Shown here: positions 26,444 through 35,783 of the stretch, one piece after another | How the letters are laid out: each line of letters starts with the position of its first letter | How positions within the stretch are numbered: the first letter of the stretch is position 1 | DNA from: UBA1952 sp965246855 | GTDB lineage: Bacteria; Bacteroidota; Bacteroidia; Chitinophagales; Chitinophagaceae | Assembly: GCA_965246855.1 (NCBI GenBank) | Contig: CBDFFP010000009.1 | Coordinates: 1 to 64,000 of the forward strand | DNA length: 64,000 bases | Direction: 5' to 3' | Program-made: the position numbers and the translations under genes | The notes under the pieces: generated by a model | Told to the model about the DNA's origin: nothing | The model's input: the letters and a program-made list of their open reading frames with translations, nothing else | Database searches by the model: none

Positions 26444-28282
26444 TCACCCCTCCACCAACCCCTCCAATTCCCCCGTCCCCAAAATCCGCAACACCATTCG
26501 CCCGCCGGGCGTGATTTCCGGCTGCGGGCAGGCGTAAAGCTCTTCCAGAAACGCCTCCAATTCCTCTGGCTGCCGGGGCGTGGGCACGCTGTGGGAAAGG
26601 CGGCGCGCAACGGTGGCCACCATCCGCTCCGTGCGCACCGAAGCATTGGCCGCGCCTTCGTGCTTCAAAAGCTCTATCATTTCTTCCACCAAAACTTTTT
26701 CCTCGCCGCCCGGCACATTGGATGGCACGCCCCCAACCGCAAACGCCGCCGGACCAATCTGCGTCAACTCAAAACCCAACTGCGATAAATCTCCCAGCGA
26801 GGCCACAACCAGCGGCACATCGGCAGGCGCAAAATCCAGCGCAATGGGGAAAAGCAACTGCTGCGACGAAACCTGGCTGTTGTTATAGGCCCGCAGCATC
26901 CGGTGGAACAAAATGCGCTCCTGCGCGCGCCGCAGATGAATGAGCAGCACGCCCGTCCGCACGGAGGCCAGAAGAAATTGACCCTGCACTTGCAATATTT
27001 GGCGCGCCGCCGGAATGTTTTCTTCCGGCATAGGCAGGAAGGTTTGTTCGGATTCCGGTGTTTCTTCGGGAGCACTGGCACGCGACGTTTCAAAATGGTC
27101 TTTCCAGAACTGCACCGTCGCGCCAATGGACGCGCGCGCGGGCTTTTCGTCGCGCTGATTAATGGCGAAGGATTGCGCCAGCGGGCTTTGCTGGATGCGC
27201 GCAATGCGCTCCTCGGTCAGCGGGTCGGAGAACGCGTCGCCCATGGTTCCGGCCTCGTCCGGCTCAGCGGAAAAATCCAGCGAAGGCGAAATGTTGAACT
27301 TCGCCAGCGCGTGGCGCACCGATGCCTGCAAGCATTGGTAGAGCAGCTTTTCATCCTCAAACTTCACTTCCTGCTTCGTGGGATGCACGTTCACATCCAC
27401 GCGCTGCGGGTCTATCTCTAAGAACAGCACGTACAGCGGAAACACCTCTTTGGGCAGCAGCGCGCCGTAGGCCGTTACCACCGCGTGGGCCAGAAACGGA
27501 CTGCGCACAAAGCGGTTGTTCACAAAGAAAAACTGGTTGCCCCGCGTGCGCGCCGACACGTCGGGCTTACCAATGAAGCCGCGAATCTTGAGGAAGTCCA
27601 GGTCTTCTTCCACCGGCACAAGGTTCTTCGCCGAGGCTGCGCCGAGCAAATCCACAATGCGGGATTTGAGGTTCCCTTTTTCCAGCCGAAACTGTTCCGC
27701 GTCGTTGTGATACAGCCGGAAAGCAATGTCGGGAGCGGCCATGGCCACGCGGGAAAATTCTTCCACCACATGGCGCATCTCGGTGCTGTTGGCTTTCAGG
27801 AAATGGCGGCGCGCGGGAACGTTGTAGAACAGGTTTTTTACGGAAAGGCTCGTGCCCGACGGCGTGGCGCAAGGCTCCTGCGTCTTCACTTCCGACGCTT
27901 CTATCAACAGGCGTGTGCCGGTTTCGTCTTCGGGTCGGCGGGTTTTGAGTTCCACCTGTGCCACAGCAGCGAGGGAAGCCAGCGCCTCTCCCCGGAAGCC
28001 CATCGTGCGAATGCGAAACAGGTCTTCAATCGTGCGGATTTTAGAGGTGGCATGGCGTTCAAAAGCCATGCGCGCGTCGGTCATACTCATGCCGTTGCCA
28101 TCGTCCACCACTTGAATGAGTTCCTTGCCCGCGTCTTTGAGGATAAGCTGGATGTTTTGTGCGTCCGCGTCAATGGCGTTTTCCAGCATTTCCTTTACGG
28201 CAGAAGCAGGGCGCTGCACAACCTCGCCAGCGGCAATCTGGTTGGCAAGATGGTCGGACAATAAACGAATCACGTCGGGCAC
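26444..28282 (-). CDS. mutL: DNA mismatch repair protein MutL
   Basis: 612-residue GHKL ATPase that links MutS recognition to downstream repair. N-terminal ATPase motifs: EMLENAIDADA, DDGNGM, ERHATSKI, RTMGFRGEALASLA, and GTSLSVKNLFYNVPARRHF. The C-terminal dimerisation domain (about 425-612) is present. The position of the endonuclease motif (DQHAxxE in endonuclease-type MutL) reads LIHLRRAQERILF, and the late block reads YACPQPEITPGG, so the nicking activity is probably absent or altered. The start fits the family (MPDVIRLLSDHLANQIAAGEV). Confidence 0.93.
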   Translation of the reverse strand: MPDVIRLLSDHLANQIAAGEVVQRPASAVKEMLENAIDADAQNIQLILKDAGKELIQVVDDGNGMSMTDARMAFERHATSKIRTIEDLFRIRTMGFRGEALASLAAVAQVELKTRRPEDETGTRLLIEASEVKTQEPCATPSGTSLSVKNLFYNVPARRHFLKANSTEMRHVVEEFSRVAMAAPDIAFRLYHNDAEQFRLEKGNLKSRIVDLLGAASAKNLVPVEEDLDFLKIRGFIGKPDVSARTRGNQFFFVNNRFVRSPFLAHAVVTAYGALLPKEVFPLYVLFLEIDPQRVDVNVHPTKQEVKFEDEKLLYQCLQASVRHALAKFNISPSLDFSAEPDEAGTMGDAFSDPLTEERIARIQQSPLAQSFAINQRDEKPARASIGATVQFWKDHFETSRASAPEETPESEQTFLPMPEENIPAARQILQVQGQFLLASVRTGVLLIHLRRAQERILFHRMLRAYNNSQVSSQQLLFPIALDFAPADVPLVVASLGDLSQLGFELTQIGPAAFAVGGVPSNVPGGEEKVLVEEMIELLKHEGAANASVRTERMVATVARRLSHSVPTPRQPEELEAFLEELYACPQPEITPGGRMVLRILGTGELEGLVEG

Positions 28283-28322
28283 GGCAGGGGCGGGCTAAAG
28301 TGTTGGAGAAAGGGCATTTCCA

Positions 28323-28484
28323 GCCCCGTAGGGGCAGCGGTTTAGTAGATGTGTGGATAAAAAAAGAGAAGGAAGTCCCTTAGGGACGGCGGTTTGGTCC
28401 TGTCTAAAATCAAACCTGCGTCCCTACGGGACTTTGCATAGAAAGAGAAACTCCTTTTCTACCAAACCTACGCCTCTACGAGGC
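28323..28484. repeat. Cluster of four REP-like palindromic units
   Basis: Four related 22-bp units: 28323 (CCCCGTAGGGGCAGCGGTTT) and 28375 (TCCCTTAGGGACGGCGGTTT) in one orientation, 28411 (AAACCTGCGTCCCTACGGGA) and 28462 (AAACCTACGCCTCTACGAGG) inverted. Each has a hairpin core such as GTCCCTACGGGAC. They fill the mutL-GH3 divergent intergenic region. Confidence 0.85.
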
Positions 28485-28521
28485 TTTTCTCTCCTTTCGT
28501 CCACACAATAACCAAGAGGCA

Positions 28522-28557
28522 ACAAAAGTAGGCCGGGAGCGGTTTGCCTACTTTTGT
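28522..28557 (+). promoter_or_regulatory. Promoter -7 box inside a 12-bp perfect inverted repeat
   Basis: ACAAAAGTAGGC (28522-28533) and GCCTACTTTTGT (28546-28557) are exact inverted copies with a 12-bp spacer. The right arm contains TACTTTTG (28549-28556), a -7 box 5 bp before the ATG at 28562; the left arm carries the same box facing mutL. This could be an operator or back-to-back promoters. Confidence 0.6.
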
Positions 28558-28561
28558 CGCA

Positions 28562-31519
28562 ATGACTACGGCCCGCCTTCTGACCCTTTTTTGTCTTCTT
28601 TTTACGTTTGGAAAAGTCCACGCGCAGCCGCCCCAATTACGCGCCGCCAAACGCTGGGCCGACAGTGTTTACAGCCGCCTGACCACCCGCCAGCGCATCG
28701 GGCAGTTGTTCATGGTGGCGGCCTACAGCGGCGGGCCAAAGATGGAAGACGAAAAGGTGACGAAGCTGGTGCAGAGCGGGCAGGTCGGAGGCCTCATCTT
28801 TATGCAGGGAGGGCCGGTGCGGCAGGGCCTTCTCACCAATAAATATCAGCGGCTTGCGCCCGTGCCTTTGCTGTTGGCGATGGATGCAGAATGGGGACTT
28901 GGAATGCGCCTCGACAGCGTAAAAAACTTTCCCCGGCAGATGATGCTGGGCGCAACGCGCGATTCGGCTTTAATGTACCGTGTGGGTGCAGCCATTGCGG
29001 CGCAGTGTCGCCGGCTGGGCGTGCATGTGGACTTTGCGCCGGACGTGGACGTGAACAACAATCCCGACAATCCGGTTATCAATACCCGGGCTTTTGGAGA
29101 GAATAAATACGAGGTGGCTCGGATGGGCATTGCCTATATGCGCGGGCTGCAAAACAACGGCGTGATGGCCTGCGCCAAGCATTTCCCGGGGCATGGAAAC
29201 ACGGCGACGGATTCCCACAAAGACCTGCCGGTTATCTCTGCTTCTCGCGCCGGTCTGGACAGTGTGGAACTGTATCCTTTCCGCCAACTTATTCGCGCGG
29301 GTGTGCAGAGTGTGATGGTAGCACATCTGGAAGTTCCGGCCTTAGAAAAAGAGCCGAAAATCCCGACGACGCTTTCGCGGAACACGATTACAAACCTGCT
29401 GAAAAACGAGCTGGGCTTTGGTGGATTGGTGTTTACGGATGCGCTGAACATGGAAGGAGTGGCGAAATATTTTGCACCCGGCGAAGTGGACTTGAAAGCC
29501 TTTGAAGCGGGAAACGATGTGCTGCTTTTTTCGCAGGATGTAACCGCCGCAACGGACAAGATAGAAGCCGCTTTGAAGAGTGGAAAAATTCCGGCGGCGA
29601 TGTTGGAAACGAGCGTAAAAAAGATTCTGATCGCGAAGCATTTTGCGGGATTGAATCGCTGGCAGCCGGTGGAGCTTTCCAACATCACTAACGACCTGAA
29701 TCAAAACACAGCTTCCCTGCGCCGCGAGATATCGGAAGGCGCGATGACGCTTTGGGGAAGCAATACCCGTGGACTTTCTGCACTTCGGCAACGCGGTGCG
29801 CGCATTGGTTATTTCGCGGTGAATGCTGCGGCTCCAACACTGCTTTATGAAGCCCTCCGCAACGGCTTGAAAAACGCCCCGGAAATCCGCTATCTCCCCA
29901 AAGGAAGCACCGTTTCTGCGGCGCAAACTTTGGCGCAAAGCACGGGCCGTTATGATGCTGTTGTGGTGGGCATTCACGGCATTGCCCGAACACCTGCCGA
30001 CAACTACGGACTGGACGCGGGCGCGATGGCACTGCTGAAACAGTTGCAGGACGACGACAAAGCCGTGTTGGTTTTTCTCGGAAATCCCTATGCCATGCGC
30101 GACCTGTGCAAAACCCGCAGCGCGCTGATTTCTTACGAGGAAGATTCCCTTTCGCAGGACGCGGCGGCGCGGGTTCTGCTTGGCCTTTTGCCCGCCAACG
30201 GAAAGCTGCCGGTAAGCCCTTGTCCCGACGGAAAAACCGGAGCGGTTTCTCCCTCTACCAATCCAATTTCCCTACCGCCCGCTGCGCCATCTGCAACCCT
30301 GAAAGACGCGAGCTACGATGAAGCAAGCGTGCGCAAGCCGGAGGCGCTTTCTGCGCTCAGCCGCGCCATTGGTGCCGCCATAGGACGCGGTGCTTTTCCG
30401 GGTTGCCGCGTGCTGGCAGCAAGGAATGGAAAAGTGTTTCTCAACCTCAGCGCCGGAACGACGAGCTATGGACCGGCAGCGCCGCGCGTTAATCAAAATA
30501 CGCTCTACGATGTGGCCTCGCTGACGAAAGTGGTAGCAACAAATCTGGCGGTGATGAAACTCACCGAAGAAGGCAAACTTTCCCTTGACGGAACAGTGGG
30601 CCAATACCTCTCCCGCGCACGTGGTACCGACAAAGCCGACCTGCGCATCCGCGATCTTTTGCTCCATCGCGCGGGGCTGGTGGCCTACATTCCTTTCTGG
30701 AGAGAAACGCTGGACAGCACCGGCCTGCGCAACAGCGCACTGTATCGCGCCAAAAAAGAAAAAGGCTTTGAAATGCAGGTGAGTGACGGGCTTTTTCTGC
30801 GCAACGATTACCGCGATACACTCTGGAGCCGCATCTATTCTTCACCACTCGGAACACCGGGGAAGTACGTTTACAGCGACAACGATTTCTACTTTCTCTG
30901 GGCGATTGTAGAAGCGATTACGAACACACCAATGCCGCAGTATCTGGGCGAGAAATTCTACGGCCCGCTGGGTTTGAAACGCACGGGCTATAACCCATTG
31001 GCGCGCTTCCAAAAAACGGAAGTCGCGCCTACCGAAAACGACTTGCTTTGGCGCGGCGGACTGGTGTGGGGAACGGTGCATGACCAGGGCGCGGCGATGC
31101 TCGGCGGTGTGGCAGGTCACGCCGGAATTTTCTCCACGGCGGATGATGTGGCAGTGATTTTCCAGATGCTCCTGAACGGCGGCACCTACGGCGGAAAACG
31201 CTTTTTAAAGAAAGAAACCATTGACAAGTTCACGGCTTATGGAAGTGGTGCTTCACGGCGCGGTTTGGGCTGGGACAAACCTGACCACGGCGCAGATGCA
31301 GGCCCCACGAGTGACCGTTGCAGCGCCCGAACTTTCGGCCACACAGGCTTTACCGGAACTTGTGCTTGGGCCGACCCGGAGACGGGAATTGTATTCATCT
31401 TTCTTTCTAACCGCGTCCATCCCAATGCCGAAAACAGCCTGATTACGAAACTGAGTGTGCGCACCGAAACGCAGGACAGGGTGTATGAGGCGTTTGACTT
31501 GCCGAAGGTGAAGCGGTAA
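28562..31519 (+). CDS. Glycoside hydrolase family 3 fused to serine beta-lactamase-like domain
   Basis: 985 residues with a signal peptide (MTTARLLTLFCLLFTFGKVHAQ). Residues about 30-360 are a GH3 beta-N-acetylhexosaminidase of NagZ type: KHFPGHGNTATDSH (catalytic loop) and VFTDALNMEG (nucleophile Asp). A GH3 C-terminal domain follows. Residues about 600-985 are a class C beta-lactamase/penicillin-binding-type domain: ASLTK (SxxK), YVYSDND (YxN-like), HAGIFST and a late HTGFTG in place of KTG. This two-enzyme fusion is common in Bacteroidota and is thought to act on peptidoglycan in the periplasm. ATG at 28562 chosen over an upstream TTG because of the signal peptide and promoter. Confidence 0.92.
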   Translation: MTTARLLTLFCLLFTFGKVHAQPPQLRAAKRWADSVYSRLTTRQRIGQLFMVAAYSGGPKMEDEKVTKLVQSGQVGGLIFMQGGPVRQGLLTNKYQRLAPVPLLLAMDAEWGLGMRLDSVKNFPRQMMLGATRDSALMYRVGAAIAAQCRRLGVHVDFAPDVDVNNNPDNPVINTRAFGENKYEVARMGIAYMRGLQNNGVMACAKHFPGHGNTATDSHKDLPVISASRAGLDSVELYPFRQLIRAGVQSVMVAHLEVPALEKEPKIPTTLSRNTITNLLKNELGFGGLVFTDALNMEGVAKYFAPGEVDLKAFEAGNDVLLFSQDVTAATDKIEAALKSGKIPAAMLETSVKKILIAKHFAGLNRWQPVELSNITNDLNQNTASLRREISEGAMTLWGSNTRGLSALRQRGARIGYFAVNAAAPTLLYEALRNGLKNAPEIRYLPKGSTVSAAQTLAQSTGRYDAVVVGIHGIARTPADNYGLDAGAMALLKQLQDDDKAVLVFLGNPYAMRDLCKTRSALISYEEDSLSQDAAARVLLGLLPANGKLPVSPCPDGKTGAVSPSTNPISLPPAAPSATLKDASYDEASVRKPEALSALSRAIGAAIGRGAFPGCRVLAARNGKVFLNLSAGTTSYGPAAPRVNQNTLYDVASLTKVVATNLAVMKLTEEGKLSLDGTVGQYLSRARGTDKADLRIRDLLLHRAGLVAYIPFWRETLDSTGLRNSALYRAKKEKGFEMQVSDGLFLRNDYRDTLWSRIYSSPLGTPGKYVYSDNDFYFLWAIVEAITNTPMPQYLGEKFYGPLGLKRTGYNPLARFQKTEVAPTENDLLWRGGLVWGTVHDQGAAMLGGVAGHAGIFSTADDVAVIFQMLLNGGTYGGKRFLKKETIDKFTAYGSGASRRGLGWDKPDHGADAGPTSDRCSARTFGHTGFTGTCAWADPETGIVFIFLSNRVHPNAENSLITKLSVRTETQDRVYEAFDLPKVKR

Positions 31520-31557
31520 GTTATTTAAAATAAATACGCACAAAACAACATGAAATA

Positions 31558-32361
31558 CTATAAAGCTTCCGGCAATTTGCTGCTCTCCATTGCGGTCTCC
31601 ACCTTGTAGAAAACCATCTGCCGGTGGTCTCCGGCGCGCACGAGGTAATGCTCATTTGCAGGCAAGCCCGTGAAGTCCAGCAGGTAGGAATCTGCGGCAG
31701 GCGGGGCCGTAAAAAGACGTTTCCCCGTCAAATCATAAATTTCCACAGGCGCAACGCTGCGAACCGTCAGCAAGTCCACGTCTTCGGATTCGAAGGCAGC
31801 AGAGAAGTCCGGCGCGGGCGCGGCCACCGGCAGAATGTCTCCTGCAGGCGTGATGTGCTGCCGGCCATCGCGGTAATTGGCTACAATGCGATAGAATCGG
31901 CGTGTTTGCGGCTCGGCATCATAATAGACATTCACCGCACCGGCTTCGGCATCGTGTAAGGCCTCAAGGTCAGTGAAAACTTCACCGTCTTCACTGGTTT
32001 CAATCACAAGGCTGGTTACGGCCTCGCGCTGCGAGAGGTTCCATTTCAGCAGCACGCCCGCTCCGAGACGCTCGGTAGAAAAAGAAACAGACGTTTCCAT
32101 TGGCGACTCTGCCGGAGCGGATGCTTCAGACGAAAGAAGCATTTCAGCGGGTACTTCCACCGAAACTGAAGTGTCAGACGAAGAAAGCACTTTGGCAATG
32201 CCGGATACTTCCCCTTGCGGTGTAGGTATCTGCGCAAGCTCGCGGAAACTCCACATCGCAAGAAGTGGATAGGTGGAAGAACGAACGGAGGTTTGTGCTT
32301 TTGCTGTTCCGACACATAAAGAGGCAAGAAAGAAAAGGCACGGAAAAATTACTTTTTGCAT
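31558..32361 (-). CDS. Secreted protein with FN3-like domain, unknown function
   Basis: 267 residues from the ATG at 32361 with signal peptide MQKVIFPCLFFLASLCVGTAKAQ. A Ser/Glu/Pro-rich linker (about 50-90) leads to a fibronectin/Ig-like segment (VLLKWNLSQREAVTSLVIETS, FYRIVANYRDG) of the type often found before T9SS tails. The C-terminal 60 residues (VEIYDLTGKRLFTAPP, LPANEHYLVRAGDHRQMVFYKV) resemble a weak type A sorting domain. Probably a T9SS substrate; the cargo function is unknown. Confidence 0.65.
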   Translation of the reverse strand: MQKVIFPCLFFLASLCVGTAKAQTSVRSSTYPLLAMWSFRELAQIPTPQGEVSGIAKVLSSSDTSVSVEVPAEMLLSSEASAPAESPMETSVSFSTERLGAGVLLKWNLSQREAVTSLVIETSEDGEVFTDLEALHDAEAGAVNVYYDAEPQTRRFYRIVANYRDGRQHITPAGDILPVAAPAPDFSAAFESEDVDLLTVRSVAPVEIYDLTGKRLFTAPPAADSYLLDFTGLPANEHYLVRAGDHRQMVFYKVETAMESSKLPEAL

Positions 32362-32530
32362 AAGCAAGAGGAAAAATCCTTTGTTGTTGCGGGTGCAAAA
32401 GTAGGTGATTCAGGGGCGGACGGATGTTAATTAACAGTTGAGCGTTATGGTGAATTTCTTGCAGGAAGATTTCACCGCCCTTGTCGTTTTTTTTCCGCAG
32501 ATTTCCGCTGATGTGGGACTTCCCGAAAAC

Positions 32531-32567
32531 AAAAAAGCGGAACACCCCAAAAGGCATTCCGCTTCTT
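32531..32567 (-). terminator. Intrinsic terminator of gyrB
   Basis: Reverse strand: AAGCGGAA...TTCCGCTTTTTTG hairpin with a T-run, about 20 bp beyond the gyrB stop at 32587. Confidence 0.8.
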
Positions 32568-32586
32568 CTAAAAGACTTTCTTCTAC

Positions 32587-34608
32587 TTAAACATCAATCC
32601 GCGCATACTTCGCGTGGCTTTCAATAAACGCACGGCGCGGCGCGACTTCCTCGCCCATCAGCATGGCGAAAACAGAATCGGCCTGCGCGGCGCTTTCAAT
32701 CGTTACTTGCTTCAGGGTGCGCGTGGCCGGGTTCATCGTGGTATCCCAAAGCTGGTGGTCGTTCATCTCGCCCAAGCCTTTGTAACGCTGCACGTTCACC
32801 GAATCTTCACGGCCATTGGCGAATTTCTGCACCAGCCCGGCGCGCTCTTCCTCGTCCCACGCATAGGCTTCTTCCTTGCCGCGCTTCACGAGGTACAACG
32901 GTGGCTGCGCCAGATACACATAACCTTGCTCCACCAATTCCTTCATGTAGCGGAAGAAGAAGGTAAGAATCAGCGTGGCAATGTGCGAGCCATCCACATC
33001 GGCATCGGTCATGATGATGACTTTGTGGTAGCGCAGCTTCGTCAGGTTCAGGGCGCGCGCATCTTCTTCAATGCCTTTCTCCACATCGGCTTTCACGCCT
33101 ACGCTCACGCCGAGAGCCGTAAACATGTTGCGGATTTCCTCGTTCTCGTAGATGCGGTGTTCCTGCGCTTTTTCCACGTTCAGGATTTTTCCGCGCAAAG
33201 GCAGAATGGCCTGAAAATTCCGGTCGCGGCCCTGCTTTGCCGTTCCGCCCGCCGAGTCGCCTTCCACCAGATACAGCTCGCAGCGCGCCGGGTCGCGGTC
33301 AGAGCAATCGGCCAGTTTGCCGGGCATTCCACCGCCACTCAAAACGCTTTTGCGCTGCACCATTTCGCGGGCTTTACGTGCTGCAGCGCGGGCTTGGGCG
33401 GCAATAATCACCTTGTCAATAATGAGGCGCGCCTGCTTTGGATTTTCTTCCAAGTAATGCTCCAGCGTACGGGCCACGGTAACATTCACCGTGCCGGAAA
33501 CGTCGGAGTTGCCGAGCTTAGTTTTGGTCTGTCCTTCAAACTGCGGCTCCGGCACTTTCACGGAAATCACCGCCGAAAGGCCTTCCCGGAAGTCGTCGCC
33601 GGTAATCTCTACTTTGGCGCGCTCAAACAACTTGTTCTTGTCGCCGTAGCTTTTGAAGACGCGCGTAATAGCCGTCCGAAAACCTGCTACGTGCGTGCCG
33701 CCTTCAATCGTGTTGATGTTATTGACGTAGGAAAAGATGTTCTCGCTGTAGCTGGTGTTGTAGCTCATTGCTACTTCCACCATCACGTTTGACGCCACGT
33801 CGTGGCCTTCCATATAAATCGGATGCGGCAAAAGCGGGTCGCGGCGGCTGATGGTGTCTAGCAACTGAACGAACTCCTGAATGCCGCCTTCGGAATGGAA
33901 AGTTTCCGTCCACGGGGCACCGGTTTCTTCCACTGTTTCCCGCAGGTCAGTCAGCAGGATGTGAATGCCTTTGTTGAGGAAAGAAAGCTCGCGCAGACGA
34001 CCGGAAAGGATTTCGCGGTTGTATTCTGTTGTAGTGAAAATGCTTTTGTCAGGCCAGAAGTGCTGTAGCGTACCGCGTTTGTCGCTCGTACCGATTTCAT
34101 GCACGGGATATTGCGGAATACCGATTTGATATTCCTGCTGAAAGATTTTGCCTTCCCGGAAAACGGTGCTGATCATCTTGCTGCTCAGCGCGTTTACGCA
34201 ACTCACGCCCACGCCGTGCAGTCCGCCGGAAACCTTGTAGGAATCCTTATCAAACTTACCACCTGCGTGCAGCACCGTCATAGCCACTTCCAGCGCCGAG
34301 CGGCCTTCTTTGGCGTGGATGCCGGTAGGAATGCCGCGCCCATCATCTTCTACAGAGATAGAATTGTCTTCATGGATGGTAACAAGAATGTTTTTGCAAT
34401 GCCCGGCAAGCGCCTCGTCAATGGAATTGTCCACCACTTCATACACCAGGTGATGCAGGCCCTTCACGCCAATGTCGCCGATGTACATCGCCGGTCGCAT
34501 CCGAACGGCTTCCAAGCCTTCCAAAACGGTGATGGAGTCTGCGCCGTATTCGCGGGCTTGCGGTGCGGCAGTGTTCGCTGCCGTCAAAACTTCGTTTTCT
34601 TCGTTCAT
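32587..34608 (-). CDS. gyrB: DNA gyrase subunit B
   Basis: 673-residue ATPase subunit of gyrase, which introduces negative supercoils. GHKL ATPase motifs: VVDNSIDEA, VEDDGRGIPTG, HAGGKFD, YKVSGGLHGVGVSCVNALS. The TOPRIM domain has LVEGDSAGG, LPLRGKILNVEKA and DADVDGSHIATL. The QRYKGLGEMN block is present as VQRYKGLGEMND. The pattern is GyrB rather than ParE (full-length N-terminal ATPase and PLRGKILNVEKA). A -7 box lies at 34701-34708. Confidence 0.97.
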   Translation of the reverse strand: MNEENEVLTAANTAAPQAREYGADSITVLEGLEAVRMRPAMYIGDIGVKGLHHLVYEVVDNSIDEALAGHCKNILVTIHEDNSISVEDDGRGIPTGIHAKEGRSALEVAMTVLHAGGKFDKDSYKVSGGLHGVGVSCVNALSSKMISTVFREGKIFQQEYQIGIPQYPVHEIGTSDKRGTLQHFWPDKSIFTTTEYNREILSGRLRELSFLNKGIHILLTDLRETVEETGAPWTETFHSEGGIQEFVQLLDTISRRDPLLPHPIYMEGHDVASNVMVEVAMSYNTSYSENIFSYVNNINTIEGGTHVAGFRTAITRVFKSYGDKNKLFERAKVEITGDDFREGLSAVISVKVPEPQFEGQTKTKLGNSDVSGTVNVTVARTLEHYLEENPKQARLIIDKVIIAAQARAAARKAREMVQRKSVLSGGGMPGKLADCSDRDPARCELYLVEGDSAGGTAKQGRDRNFQAILPLRGKILNVEKAQEHRIYENEEIRNMFTALGVSVGVKADVEKGIEEDARALNLTKLRYHKVIIMTDADVDGSHIATLILTFFFRYMKELVEQGYVYLAQPPLYLVKRGKEEAYAWDEEERAGLVQKFANGREDSVNVQRYKGLGEMNDHQLWDTTMNPATRTLKQVTIESAAQADSVFAMLMGEEVAPRRAFIESHAKYARIDV

Positions 34609-34700
34609 AAATAAGGAAATAGAGGTTCCCCGGGAAAAGGAGATTTTCTTAGCGAAAAAGCCCTTTAAAAGGCCCGAAAAACCGTTGTTTTTACAAGATA

Positions 34701-34708
34701 CAAAAATA
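34701..34708 (-). promoter_or_regulatory. -7 promoter box for gyrB
   Basis: Reverse strand TATTTTTG matches TAnnTTTG, 93 bp before the gyrB start; no TTG at the ideal 19-bp spacing. Confidence 0.4.
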
Positions 34709-34907
34709 CGTCAAAAAGCCCGGTTTGGGGCGGAAAATCTGGGGGAAAACGGAGTGTTTTCGGGCTTTTAAAACGGGCTATAGAGGACACGGATTAAAAG
34801 CCCAGATTCACGCGGATGTATCTGTGATAAATCCTGAAAATCCGCTTTACATAGGGTTTGTTTGTTGTGTGATAACCAAATATTCCCGCCTGCCTTATTT
34901 TTGCACC

Positions 34908-35774
34908 GTGACGGAAACGAAAAAGCGAAACGAAGCACCCGACGAAACGGCCCGTGCCCTGACGCGGATGCTGGGCGAAGAGGTGGCGGTACTTTCCTGT
35001 GAAGAAACGCAGATAAATGCTTGGATTCAGGCAAGCCGGCTGACGCCCGAGCCGACGGCGGTTGCGGGGCAGGAAAGCCACGGACGGATGTTGCTGTTGC
35101 CTTTATCGGAAGGGCAGCAGGCGGTGCATCTGTTTTATTTTTTCTTTCCAAAAGACGGCGATTGCCGCATTGTGAGCCTGCGCATTCACCCCGATTTTTT
35201 CATGCAGTGGACGCAGAACTGGGAGGAAACCGAGCCTGTTTTCCGGGCCGGACAAACAACGGAACAGCAGTTTGCCATTGACCCACAGATGCTGCTTTTG
35301 CTGGATGCCGTTTTTGCACAGCCGCCGTCGGCAAGTCCGTTTGCAACCGCGCTGCTGCGCACGGAAACGGCGCTCCACTTGTTGCGCCGCACGATTGAGG
35401 CCATTCATATTCCGTTTACAGTATGCGCTGTTCCGGCTTGTCGCTTTCTAGCGATTGATGCAGAGCGGGAAAAAATTCTGGCTGCCCGCGATTTGCTCTT
35501 GGCCGGAACCGAGCGCCCGCTGACGATCAAGGAACTTGCCAGGAAAGTGGCGATGAACGAATGCTACCTGAAAAAGGGTTTTAAAGCATTAACCGGAAAA
35601 ACGGTGCATGAATTTCAGCACGAGCGGCGCATGGCCCGCGCGGTGGAATTGCTCCGTAGCGGCGGCAGCACCGTCTCCGACGTGGCGATAGAATTGGGTT
35701 TTTTATCTATTTCCCATTTCAGCACCGCGTTTAAAAAAGCAACGGGGATGAAGGCTTGTGAGTTGCTGCGGTAG
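34908..35774 (+). CDS. AraC-family transcriptional regulator
   Basis: 288 residues from the GTG at 34908 (VTETKKRNEAP), chosen because a -7 box TATTTTTG (34896-34903) lies 4 bp upstream. The frame is open to 34725 but would start inside the promoter. The N-terminal 180 residues are a sensing domain without a recognised ligand fold. The C-terminal ~100 residues hold the two AraC helix-turn-helix motifs (LTIKELARKVAMNECYLKKGF and VSDVAIELGFLSISHFSTAF, ending KKATGMKACELLR). A diverged copy of its last ~20 codons follows at 36676-36737 beyond the Rpn gene. Confidence 0.88.
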   Translation: MTETKKRNEAPDETARALTRMLGEEVAVLSCEETQINAWIQASRLTPEPTAVAGQESHGRMLLLPLSEGQQAVHLFYFFFPKDGDCRIVSLRIHPDFFMQWTQNWEETEPVFRAGQTTEQQFAIDPQMLLLLDAVFAQPPSASPFATALLRTETALHLLRRTIEAIHIPFTVCAVPACRFLAIDAEREKILAARDLLLAGTERPLTIKELARKVAMNECYLKKGFKALTGKTVHEFQHERRMARAVELLRSGGSTVSDVAIELGFLSISHFSTAFKKATGMKACELLR

Positions 35775-35783
35775 GAGCTCCTC

